Translations under genes and position numbers: made by a program | Notes under the pieces: generated by a model | What the model saw: the letters and a program-made list of their open reading frames with translations, nothing else | Told to the model about the DNA's origin: nothing | Databases searched by the model: none | Shown: piece by piece, positions 1 to 7,163 of the stretch | Layout of the letters: each line of letters begins with the position of its first letter | Numbering within the stretch: the first letter of the stretch is position 1 | NCBI GenBank assembly: GCA_002476495.1 | Contig: DLKL01000035.1 | Location: 1-12,886 of the forward strand | Reading direction: 5' to 3' | DNA length: 12,886 bases | DNA from: Lachnospiraceae bacterium UBA7589 | GTDB lineage: Bacteria > Bacillota > Clostridia > Lachnospirales > Lachnospiraceae

Positions 1-1
1 C

Positions 2-694
2 TTATTCCTCCAGCTTATACCCCTGACCCCACACTACCTTAAGATACCTTGGTTCAGAAGGATTTATTTCTATTTTTTCTCTCAAATGTCTGATATGTAC
101 GGCAACCGTTCCCTCGGATCCCAGAGGGATGTCTTCCCATACCATTTTATAAATATCCTTTGGTGAAAATACCTTTCCGGGATTGAGCAAAAATAATCTG
201 AGAATATGATATTCCGTAGGAGTGAGATTAACACCTTCTCCGTCAACAGTAACTGCCTTTGCCTTGTCATCCAGCACTATTCCCTTAACAGAAATCACAT
301 CCGTACCTGCTCTTTCAGCATCCCCACCCAGAGTAACATATCGTCTTAACTGGGCCTTAACTCTCGCTATAACCTCCACGGGATTAAAAGGCTTGGTTAT
401 ATAATCGTCTGCACCTACATTTAATCCCAGAATTTTATCTGTGTCCTCACTTTTAGCCGTAAGCAAAATAACGGGCACATTAGATATCTCCCTTATCTTT
501 GTCATAGCTGTTATTCCATCCACAACCGGCATCATAACATCCATAAGAATCAGATGTATTTTTTCTTTTTCTGTAATCTGAATAGCTTCCTTTCCGTTAA
601 AGGCCTGAAAAATATTATAATTTTCACCTGACAGATATATAGTAAGTGCCTTCACAATATCTTTTTCATCATCGCATACTAATATGTTATACAT
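2..694 (-). CDS. OmpR/PhoB-family response regulator
   Basis: Two-component response regulator of 230 residues, the normal length for the OmpR/PhoB family. The receiver domain covers about residues 1-120. It has the acidic pair D8/D9, phospho-acceptor D52 in LMDVMMP, T79 and K101 in TKPF, all expected for an active receiver. The winged-helix DNA-binding domain covers about 132-228 and ends in the usual VWGQGYKLEE-type hairpin. The start ATG has a GGGAGG ribosome site at 703-708 with 8 bases of spacing. The gene stands alone after a terminator and appears to have its own promoter. The stop codon is at bases 2-4, so the gene is complete, and the partner histidine kinase is probably just left of the window. 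The receiver and effector resemble VanR-like regulators of Firmicutes, but the target genes cannot be told from this sequence. Confidence 0.95.
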   Translation of the reverse strand: MYNILVCDDEKDIVKALTIYLSGENYNIFQAFNGKEAIQITEKEKIHLILMDVMMPVVDGITAMTKIREISNVPVILLTAKSEDTDKILGLNVGADDYITKPFNPVEVIARVKAQLRRYVTLGGDAERAGTDVISVKGIVLDDKAKAVTVDGEGVNLTPTEYHILRLFLLNPGKVFSPKDIYKMVWEDIPLGSEGTVAVHIRHLREKIEINPSEPRYLKVVWGQGYKLEE

Positions 695-734
695 TTTTTC
701 TTCCTCCCATAAAAATTATCTCAAAGAATATCTT

Positions 735-772
735 AATATAAAACCATCTAAGTCATTAAGATTTATTTAAGA
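735..772 (-). promoter_or_regulatory. Candidate promoter with 11-bp-period direct repeat upstream of the response regulator
   Basis: On the minus strand two TCTTAA hexamers lie exactly 11 bp apart (plus-strand TTAAGA at 756-761 and 767-772). They are followed by a -10-like TATATT at 735-740. There is no recognisable -35 hexamer, and the repeats occupy that position. OmpR-family activators typically bind direct repeats with an 11-bp period that cover or replace the -35, so autoregulation is plausible. An AT palindrome of 7-1-7 also lies at 800-814. This is inferred from pattern only. Confidence 0.4.
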
Positions 773-809
773 ATCCCGGTCTGCTCCAAAAGGCCTATTT
801 TTTATTAAA

Positions 810-856
810 TAAAAGCAACATAAACCGTCTGTCAAAATAAATTGACGACGGTTTAT
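810..856 (-). terminator. Intrinsic terminator after the esterase
   Basis: Arms at 820-835 and 842-856 form a 15-bp stem with one bulged base and a six-base loop. The stem begins a few bases after the esterase stop codon. On the minus strand it is followed by GTTGCTTTTATTT, an imperfect U-tract. This fits the end of the acyltransferase, membrane protein and esterase unit and separates it from the response regulator. Confidence 0.75.
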
Positions 857-859
857 ATT

Positions 860-1789
860 CTATAGACTATTAATAAATTCCTTTACCTCTTCCCAGGCTC
901 TTTTTGATTCCGGCATAAGATTCCCTACCATTTGAAATACATGAAACATTCCTTCATACACGGTAAGGGTAACCTTTACCCCTGCCTTTTTTGCTTTATC
1001 AGCAACCGTAAGCGAATCACTCAACAGCATTTCTCTTGTACCGACCTGTATAAGTATAGGAGGAAATTTATCGAATTCTCCAAAGGCAGGTGAAATGTAT
1101 GGATTTTCTGGTTCGTCATCCCCAATATATGCACTGTCATATATTATATTATCCTGAGAATGTCCAAAAATCGGATCAAGCTGTGCATTTTTCCTGTAGG
1201 ACTCTCCTCCGGCAGTCAAATCGGTCCAAGGCGAAAAGCATATAATACCCTTAGGAAGCTTCCTTCCCATGTCTCTCAGTTTAAGGCAAAGAGCAAGTGC
1301 AAGTCCTCCCCCCGCCGAATCTCCTGCGAGTATTATATTATCCTCTTTATACCCCCGGTCCAGCAGCCATTCGTAGGCTGCCATACTGTCATCAAGAGCA
1401 GCCGGATAAGGATTATCGGGAGCCACTCTGTAGTCTATAGTCAAAACCCCAGCTCCATTACCACTCTCCGAATAAAATCTCGCCATATTTCTATAATTGT
1501 TTTTAAAAGCACCCACATATCCTCCGCCATGAAGCTGAAGTATAATAAGGTTACTTTGTGTTTCACTGTTTTCAAGCATTTCCATAGGGAAATTCTCAAG
1601 CTCTATCCTTCTCACCTTATACTGCTCCGGGTATTTGTAAGCCTTATCTATCTCGCTTACTCCCCTGACTTCAGTAACAAAATGGTTTTTCAAAAAATTA
1701 TTTTTATTAAATTCAGCAACCATGCCTCTTACAAGCTTAGCTCTCCGGCTGATTTCTTCACCGTTTTCTTCTATTATGATATCTTTCAT
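860..1789 (-). CDS. Alpha/beta hydrolase, hormone-sensitive-lipase-type esterase
   Basis: Serine esterase of 309 residues, within the usual range for bacterial HSL (family IV) carboxylesterases. The oxyanion motif HGGG is at 87-90 and the nucleophile elbow GDSAG is at 156-160 with Ser158. The catalytic His is H283 in GMFHVF. The acid is less clear: the place usually held by Asp in a DPL-type motif reads REMLLSD, so E253 or D258 may serve. There is no signal peptide or membrane span, so the enzyme should be cytoplasmic and act on short-chain acyl esters. A GTG nine bases further upstream also opens the frame, but the ATG at 1789 has GAGGTG six bases before it and is preferred. It is the third gene of a unit with an acyltransferase and a membrane protein. 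Its substrate may be the product of that acyltransferase; this is inference. Confidence 0.9.
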   Translation of the reverse strand: MKDIIIEENGEEISRRAKLVRGMVAEFNKNNFLKNHFVTEVRGVSEIDKAYKYPEQYKVRRIELENFPMEMLENSETQSNLIILQLHGGGYVGAFKNNYRNMARFYSESGNGAGVLTIDYRVAPDNPYPAALDDSMAAYEWLLDRGYKEDNIILAGDSAGGGLALALCLKLRDMGRKLPKGIICFSPWTDLTAGGESYRKNAQLDPIFGHSQDNIIYDSAYIGDDEPENPYISPAFGEFDKFPPILIQVGTREMLLSDSLTVADKAKKAGVKVTLTVYEGMFHVFQMVGNLMPESKRAWEEVKEFINSL

Positions 1790-1795
1790 TCCATA

Positions 1796-1801
1796 CACCT
1801 C
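1796..1801 (-). promoter_or_regulatory. Ribosome binding site deciding the esterase start
   Basis: GAGGTG on the minus strand lies six bases before the ATG at 1789. The longer frame's GTG (1796-1798) overlaps this motif, so it has no site of its own. Confidence 0.7.
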
Positions 1802-1821
1802 AACATTTGTTATGTATTTAT

Positions 1822-1842
1822 AGGTGTTGCCTAATTACACCT
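1822..1842. repeat. Short inverted repeat between membrane-protein and esterase genes
   Basis: AGGTGT and ACACCT form a six-bp stem around a nine-base loop. A pyrimidine-rich run follows on the plus strand only, where no gene is transcribed. On the coding strand the run is A-rich and precedes the stem, so it does not look like a terminator. It may be an RNA stability or processing element in the operon. Confidence 0.3.
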
Positions 1843-1893
1843 TCTTTTTCTTTCTTTGTTTATTCAGTGTATTGCCCCTGATATTGCTGTTTA

Positions 1894-2598
1894 CTATACT
1901 CTAAATCTTCTTCCCAGCTCAGTTGTAGCCTTCTTATCCCCAAACACCAGTGTAGATGCAAGTAAAAGAGCTGTAACCCCTGCCGCAACAATGGCAAGCA
2001 CAGGATGGGTTATAACCCCGGGAATAATAAGAATTGCAAATAGCAGGCTTATTACAAGCATACCGAATTGAACCAGAATATAGTTTTGCCAATCATGTAT
2101 ATTGACCAGCATTAAAACCAGTATATTAACGTCCATAAACATTATGATAATAGGAATACCATAATTTACCGACCATCCCCTGTATCCCAAAGCCACATCT
2201 ATGACAAATACCAAAGTCATAGCCCCCAGGGCAAGAGCCAGCATTTTTGCTCTATGGCTTTTATTCCTCCTGAATGAATATATAAGAGAAAAATCCATAT
2301 ATGCAAAGGCTGCCCCACAAATCAACGACCATTTCAATCCTGTGTAGGTGAAATAATTAATCAGGATAAGTATAGTCTCAATTACAACAGACAAAAATAT
2401 AAAAACTTTTATTACAAATTTCGCCCGCCGCATGGAAGGCTCTACGTCGGGATACATAAGAGAATGTGAAAAATACATCTCCATATCTCCCTGCTCTGCT
2501 TTATTTTCCTCTTTATCTGTTTCAAGAACTCCATTGCAAAGAGGACACACAACAGAGTCATCTAATACATTTACATTGCATCTGTGACATCTATTCAT
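1894..2598 (-). CDS. Zinc-ribbon membrane protein with six predicted spans (DUF6320-like)
   Basis: Membrane protein of 234 residues with no assigned reaction. The N-terminus is a zinc ribbon with C4, C7, C18 and C21 in two CxxC knuckles. A charged linker runs to about residue 58. Six hydrophobic segments follow at about 61-83, 90-108, 118-138, 146-166, 172-193 and 198-220, with a short basic tail. The layout matches what I recall of DUF6320 proteins, which occur beside condensation-fold alcohol acetyltransferase-like genes in Firmicutes; a profile search would settle this. The ATG at 2598 is preferred over the one at 2610 because GGGGTG sits four bases before it and the ribbon then starts normally. 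Its first eight bases overlap the end of the acyltransferase gene (ATGAATAG), which implies translational coupling. It may anchor or assist the acyltransferase at the membrane. Confidence 0.85.
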   Translation of the reverse strand: MNRCHRCNVNVLDDSVVCPLCNGVLETDKEENKAEQGDMEMYFSHSLMYPDVEPSMRRAKFVIKVFIFLSVVIETILILINYFTYTGLKWSLICGAAFAYMDFSLIYSFRRNKSHRAKMLALALGAMTLVFVIDVALGYRGWSVNYGIPIIIMFMDVNILVLMLVNIHDWQNYILVQFGMLVISLLFAILIIPGVITHPVLAIVAAGVTALLLASTLVFGDKKATTELGRRFRV

Positions 2599-3895
2599 AG
2601 TACACCCCATTACTTTCTATGGATATTTCTATTCCATCCTCTGTCATTTTTCTAAAAAAAGCTTTTTGTATGAAGGTCTCTCTTATGGCCGAACTAAATG
2701 TAAATACAAGAGTATTGTTATAAGAGCATACACTTCCCTTAATATTCTGACCCTTAGACATGGATAAAACCACATGAAATTTTTCTATATATTCTCTGTA
2801 TGCTTCCTCCACATCAACCATTCCGAGATTGGTTATAGTAGTAGTATTTGCTCTGGCTGAGGTCTTATATATTATTCTCATGGCTATGTTCTTCACAAAC
2901 AACGGCACTGCTCTTAAAAGCTGATTCATTTCATTGGATACATTATATGAAAACAGTCTCTCAAGATTCTCTTTTGTAATCTGCTGTCTCAGACTATCTG
3001 CCATAATATCAAGGACTTCTTTAAAAGTATAAGTATCTTTTTGGGGCTTAAAAACCCCCGATACCACCGCAAAAAAATTCTTGGTCGTATCAGACCCGAA
3101 ATACGGTCTGAGGTTGACCGGAACACATGCACTTATAGGGCTATTCCCCGGCTGTCCCTTTAGATATTCTGTGTAAACAGACCAGGCAAATACGCCAAGA
3201 ATATACTGGTTAATCGTAACCCCGTATCTCTTTGCGACAGATTTTATCTGCTCAAGGTTAATATATCCATGTATAATTCCAAAATTATTAACAGGCAGCT
3301 TTTCTCCCTTTATAATAACTGCCTTTTCGGTTTTGTATGGTTTCTTTGCACTTTTCTTATAATTTTGTACATAGCTGTCTTCTCTGGCAAGAGATGTGGT
3401 TGCAGAAAGTCCGTCTCCACACTTTTCCATAAGCTCCGGATATTTATACCTGAGATATTGATAGGTAAGTTCCTTCAAAAAAAGGAAAGCTCCGTTTCCA
3501 TCTGTCAGTACATGAAAGACCTCAAGATTAATTCTTTTCTCATAATAGGTGACCCTGAACATATAATCATTGTTGGAGTATGTGTGGATATACATACAAG
3601 GATATGTGTTTTCAGGAACAACCTTAGGGGCAGGTTTTCTGTTAGTCTCAAAATAATACCAGAATATTCCTCTTTTTAATCTGGACTTAAATACCTGAAA
3701 ATAGGGCAATACCCTGTCCAATGCCTTTTGCAAAAGCACAGGGTCAATATCCTCCTTAAGAGTTACCGAAATTCTGTATACATTGCTTACATTTTCGCTG
3801 ACTATCACCGGAAAAAGGTTTGCGGTATTATCCAGCTTGTCCCATCTTAGCTCTCTGTGTCTCATATGCAATTTTGTTTTCTTTTTCTTCTTCAT
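2591..3895 (-). CDS. Condensation-fold acyltransferase (alcohol acetyltransferase-like)
   Basis: Protein of 434 residues resembling the chloramphenicol acetyltransferase/condensation-domain superfamily, in the branch annotated as alcohol acetyltransferase or PapA-like. The active-site motif is FHVLTDG with H128, D132 and G133, the counterpart of the second His, Asp and Gly of HHxxxDG. The region near residue 320-370 contains the expected TNLG stretch. There is no carrier domain or other NRPS module, so it probably acts as a free-standing acyltransferase using acyl-CoA. The N-terminus is very basic (MKKKKKTK), with no signal peptide. The longer frame opens with GTG at 3907, but the ATG at 3895 follows GGGGG at a five-base spacing and is chosen. 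It is the first gene after a good sigma-A promoter and overlaps the next gene by eight bases. Acyl donor and acceptor are unknown. Confidence 0.85.
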   Translation of the reverse strand: MKKKKKTKLHMRHRELRWDKLDNTANLFPVIVSENVSNVYRISVTLKEDIDPVLLQKALDRVLPYFQVFKSRLKRGIFWYYFETNRKPAPKVVPENTYPCMYIHTYSNNDYMFRVTYYEKRINLEVFHVLTDGNGAFLFLKELTYQYLRYKYPELMEKCGDGLSATTSLAREDSYVQNYKKSAKKPYKTEKAVIIKGEKLPVNNFGIIHGYINLEQIKSVAKRYGVTINQYILGVFAWSVYTEYLKGQPGNSPISACVPVNLRPYFGSDTTKNFFAVVSGVFKPQKDTYTFKEVLDIMADSLRQQITKENLERLFSYNVSNEMNQLLRAVPLFVKNIAMRIIYKTSARANTTTITNLGMVDVEEAYREYIEKFHVVLSMSKGQNIKGSVCSYNNTLVFTFSSAIRETFIQKAFFRKMTEDGIEISIESNGVYYE

Positions 3896-3900
3896 AATTG

Positions 3901-3905
3901 CCCCC
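3901..3905 (-). promoter_or_regulatory. Ribosome binding site deciding the acyltransferase start
   Basis: GGGGG on the minus strand lies five bases before the ATG at 3895. The alternative GTG at 3905-3907 overlaps this motif and has no purine-rich site upstream. Confidence 0.65.
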
Positions 3906-3913
3906 ACAGTTAT

Positions 3914-3946
3914 ATGATTCTAGCAAAATATTATACGTTGAATCAT
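3914..3946. repeat. Inverted repeat flanking the -10 of the acyltransferase promoter
   Basis: ATGATTC (3914-3920) and GAATCAT (3940-3946) are perfect inverted seven-mers 19 bp apart, centred on base 3930, the edge of the TATAAT. Such a placement suits a repressor operator. No regulator is known from the window, so this is a candidate only. Confidence 0.4.
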
Positions 3947-3958
3947 CGCTTTTTGCAA
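3930..3958 (-). promoter_or_regulatory. Sigma-A promoter for the acyltransferase operon
   Basis: On the minus strand TTGCAA (3953-3958) and a perfect TATAAT (3930-3935) are separated by exactly 17 bp. Transcription would begin near 3923, giving a leader of about 28 bases to the ATG at 3895. No convincing terminator follows uvrA, so some read-through from the repair operon is also possible. Confidence 0.75.
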
Positions 3959-3995
3959 GAGAATATACCATGTCCTTTTTCACATTCAGCCGAAT

Positions 3996-6824
3996 TCAGG
4001 CAAGGTACTTTTTTAAATACTTTCCGGTATAGGACTTTTTGTTTTTAGCTATATCTTCAGGTGTTCCCGTTGCAATGACAGTTCCTCCGTTTTCTCCTCC
4101 TTCAGGGCCTATGTCGATTATATAATCAGCAACTTTGATTACATCCATATTATGTTCAATTACTACAACTGTATTGCCTCCTTCACAAAGACGATGAAGA
4201 ATATCCACGAGCTTGTGAACATCTGCAAAGTGTAATCCGGTTGTAGGCTCATCAAGAACATATATTGTTCTTCCTGTGCTTCTACGGCTAAGCTCTGTGG
4301 CAAGCTTAATTCTCTGGGCTTCTCCACCCGAAAGAGTAGTAGACGGTTGTCCCAGTTTAATGTATCCCAATCCCACCTCCCTGAGTGTAGTTATCTTTCT
4401 TAGGATTGACGGCACATTTTCAAAAAATACACAAGCCTCATCTACAGTCATATCAAGTACATCATATATATTTTTTCCCTTATATCTAACCTCAAGGGTC
4501 TCTCTGTTGTATCTCTTTCCGTTACAAACCTCACAAGGTACATAAACATCAGCAAGAAAATGCATCTCGATTTTAATAATACCATCGCCCTTGCATGCCT
4601 CGCATCTTCCTCCCGGAACATTAAAGGAAAATCTGCCCTTTGTATATCCCATAGCTTTTGCATCCTTGGAATTGGCAAAAAGATCTCTTATAAGATCAAA
4701 TACTCCTGTGTATGTGGCAGGATTTGACCTTGGAGAACGGCCAATAGGAGACTGATCTATATTAATTATCTTGTCAAGCTGTTCAATTCCTGTTATGTCA
4801 TCATGGGCACCCGGCTTAATCCTGGCTCTGTTTAATTCCCTTGCAAGCCTTTTGTATAAAATTTCATTGACCAGAGAGCTTTTACCTGAACCTGAAACTC
4901 CTGTCACACAGGTAATAATACCTAAAGGAAAAGATACATCAATGTTCTTGAGGTTATTCTCCCTTGCCCCCTTTACAGTAATGAACCCTGCCGGTTTTCT
5001 GCGATTTGTGGGCACAGGGACCTTAAGCTTTCCGCTAAGATATGCACCGGTAACCGATTCAGGACATTCCATAATATCCTTTGCGGTACCTGCAGCCACA
5101 ATATAACCACCCCCTGAGCCGGCTCCCGGACCTACATCTATAATATAATCTGCTGCCAGCATAGTATCCTCATCATGCTCCACAACAATAAGTGTATTTC
5201 CTAAATCCCTCAGGCTTTTTAAGGCACCTATAAGCTTGTCATTATCTCTCTGGTGCAAACCTATACTTGGTTCATCCAGAATATATGCTACTCCCACAAG
5301 ACCCGAACCGATCTGTGTGGCAAGCCGTATTCTCTGTGCCTCTCCACCGGAAAGAGTCCCTGTTGCTCTGGCAAGGCACAGATAATCCAGACCCACATTA
5401 ATCAGAAAACCTACTCTGTTCTTAATCTCTTTCAATATCTGCTCACCGATTATCTGCTGCCTTTCGCTCAATTTAAGTCCTTCCAGATAATCTCTGAGCT
5501 TTACAATAGATAATTCTGCAGCCTGGGCAATATTAATATCACCCACAGTAACTGCCAATGACTCCGGCTTCAATCTCCTGCCTTTACATTCCTCACATGG
5601 AACTATAGTCATGAATTCCTCATATTCCTGCTTTATGGTTTCCGCAGACGTTTCCTTATATCTTCTTTGTACATTTTTAATAAGTCCTTCAAAATTAACA
5701 AGATATTCTGATTGTCCTCTGCTTCCCTCATAGGTAACATATATTTTCTTTCCGCCTGTACCATAAAGAATTACATCCCTGGCTTCCTTTGAAAGCTCCT
5801 GGAAAGGAGTATCAAGTGAAAAATTATAATCTCTGGAAAGAGCCTCAAGGCAGGCATGGGAGTAACTCTTTTTATCACCGCTGGATTGCCAGCCTATAAC
5901 AGATATAGCTCCCTGGTTTAAAGAAAGACTTTTATCAGGTATCATCAGCTCAGGATCAAATTCACTTTTAAATCCAAGTCCGGTACAGCATGGGCAGGCG
6001 CCAAAGGGATTATTAAAGGAGAAGCTCCTCGGTTCAATCTCATCGATGCTTATCCCACAATCCGGACAGGAAAAGCTGTCAGAAAAGTTAAGCACTTCTC
6101 CCTCTATAACATCCACCTTTAGCAATCCATCCGAAAGCTTTAACACCGTTTCAATTGATTCTCCCAGTCGTCTTTCTATGCCTTCCCTGATAGCCAGTCT
6201 GTCTACCACAATATCAATATTATGCTTTTTGTTTTTATCAAGCTGTATATCCTCACTTAACTCATAAATACTTCCGTCTATTATTGCCCGCACATAACCG
6301 TTTCGTCTTGCCTGGGCTAAAAGCTTGACATGTTCTCCTTTCCTTCCTCTTATCACAGGCGCCAGCAATTGAAACTTTGTGCCCTGAGGCAATTTCATAA
6401 TTTCATCTACCATCTGATCAACTGTCTGGCGTACAATCTCCCTGCCACATTTTGGGCAATGTGGAATACCTATTCTTGCATATAGCAATCTCAGATAGTC
6501 ATATATTTCCGTTACGGTTCCCACTGTAGATCTCGGATTACGGTTAGTTGATTTCTGGTCAATGGAAATAGACGGAGAAAGCCCTTCAATTTTATCAACA
6601 TCCGGTTTATCAGCCAGTCCCAAAAACTGTCTTGCATATGAAGAAAGAGACTCCATATACTTTCTCTGACCTTCAGCATATATTGTATCAAAAGCAAGGG
6701 ATGATTTACCCGAACCTGACAATCCGGTAAGAACAACAAATTCATCTCTTGGAATTTTGATATCTATATTCTTAAGATTGTGTTCTCTGGCACCCCGGAT
6801 TGTAATATATTTACGTTCACTCAT
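3996..6824 (-). CDS. uvrA: Excinuclease ABC subunit A
   Basis: Damage-recognition ATPase of nucleotide excision repair, 942 residues, the normal length. It works as a dimer with UvrB to locate bulky lesions on DNA. The first ABC module has Walker A GLSGSGKS at 34-41, signature LSGGE at 491-495 and Walker B ending D517-E518. The second has Walker A GVSGSGKS at 642-649, signature 831-835 and D858-E859. Zinc knuckles are C253/C256/C277/C280 and C741/C744/C764/C767; a further CxxC pair lies at 123-126. The start ATG has GGAGA six bases upstream and lies 30 bases after the stop of the small membrane-protein gene, so the three genes form one operon with uvrB first. No key residue appears missing. 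A LexA box before uvrB suggests SOS induction of the operon. Confidence 0.98.
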   Translation of the reverse strand: MSERKYITIRGAREHNLKNIDIKIPRDEFVVLTGLSGSGKSSLAFDTIYAEGQRKYMESLSSYARQFLGLADKPDVDKIEGLSPSISIDQKSTNRNPRSTVGTVTEIYDYLRLLYARIGIPHCPKCGREIVRQTVDQMVDEIMKLPQGTKFQLLAPVIRGRKGEHVKLLAQARRNGYVRAIIDGSIYELSEDIQLDKNKKHNIDIVVDRLAIREGIERRLGESIETVLKLSDGLLKVDVIEGEVLNFSDSFSCPDCGISIDEIEPRSFSFNNPFGACPCCTGLGFKSEFDPELMIPDKSLSLNQGAISVIGWQSSGDKKSYSHACLEALSRDYNFSLDTPFQELSKEARDVILYGTGGKKIYVTYEGSRGQSEYLVNFEGLIKNVQRRYKETSAETIKQEYEEFMTIVPCEECKGRRLKPESLAVTVGDINIAQAAELSIVKLRDYLEGLKLSERQQIIGEQILKEIKNRVGFLINVGLDYLCLARATGTLSGGEAQRIRLATQIGSGLVGVAYILDEPSIGLHQRDNDKLIGALKSLRDLGNTLIVVEHDEDTMLAADYIIDVGPGAGSGGGYIVAAGTAKDIMECPESVTGAYLSGKLKVPVPTNRRKPAGFITVKGARENNLKNIDVSFPLGIITCVTGVSGSGKSSLVNEILYKRLARELNRARIKPGAHDDITGIEQLDKIINIDQSPIGRSPRSNPATYTGVFDLIRDLFANSKDAKAMGYTKGRFSFNVPGGRCEACKGDGIIKIEMHFLADVYVPCEVCNGKRYNRETLEVRYKGKNIYDVLDMTVDEACVFFENVPSILRKITTLREVGLGYIKLGQPSTTLSGGEAQRIKLATELSRRSTGRTIYVLDEPTTGLHFADVHKLVDILHRLCEGGNTVVVIEHNMDVIKVADYIIDIGPEGGENGGTVIATGTPEDIAKNKKSYTGKYLKKYLA

Positions 6825-6854
6825 ATTGTTTCTCCATGGTTTTTGTCTTTTTTG

Positions 6855-7121
6855 TTATTGCTGTTTCTTTATCTTATCCATATATTTTTTTACCATTGCC
6901 TCTATATCTATCTTTTCTTTGCGATCCAGAATATACACAGCCACTGATGCTCCGATAATAAATGTCAGCATAAGCAAAGAAAAAACGATACATTTTTTCT
7001 TCCTGCATTTTCTTAGTTCCTCCTCGATAAGAATATCCTCCTCATCTAAAATTTCTTCAACATTCTCCATAGGAATGTCTGTCCTTGCTGAAATTTCTGT
7101 AATTAAATCTTCTCTGTTCAT
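6855..7121 (-). CDS. Small single-span membrane protein between uvrB and uvrA
   Basis: Protein of 88 residues that I do not recognise as a named family. Residues 1-36 are acidic and likely helical; the first 25 (MNREDLITEISARTDIPMEN...) look like the N-terminal helix pair of HU/IHF proteins, but the DNA-binding beta arm is absent. A basic patch RKCRKKK (37-43) precedes one hydrophobic segment at about 44-65, and a charged tail ends the protein. By the positive-inside rule the N-terminus is cytoplasmic. The start is well supported: AGGAGG at 7130-7135 with eight bases of spacing, the best ribosome site in the operon. It lies 42 bases after uvrB and 30 before uvrA, so it should be co-expressed with repair genes. 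A role in repair or in an SOS membrane response is inferred from position only. Confidence 0.85.
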   Translation of the reverse strand: MNREDLITEISARTDIPMENVEEILDEEDILIEEELRKCRKKKCIVFSLLMLTFIIGASVAVYILDRKEKIDIEAMVKKYMDKIKKQQ

Positions 7122-7163
7122 AAATATTACCTCCTGTTTATTATATTTTTAGTATATATCATT

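Noticed and set aside
1160..1834. Plus-strand open frame of 224 codons opposite the esterase
   Set aside because: It lies antisense to a well-supported esterase with a full motif set, shows no domain and has no ribosome site. It is a shadow of the real gene.
3269..3679. Plus-strand open frame of 136 codons opposite the acyltransferase
   Set aside because: Antisense to a recognised gene, hydrophobic low-information translation, no ribosome site.
3959..3998. Possible terminator directly after uvrA
   Set aside because: Only three- or four-bp stems can be drawn around the GAATTC, with no U-tract on the coding strand, so no terminator is called.
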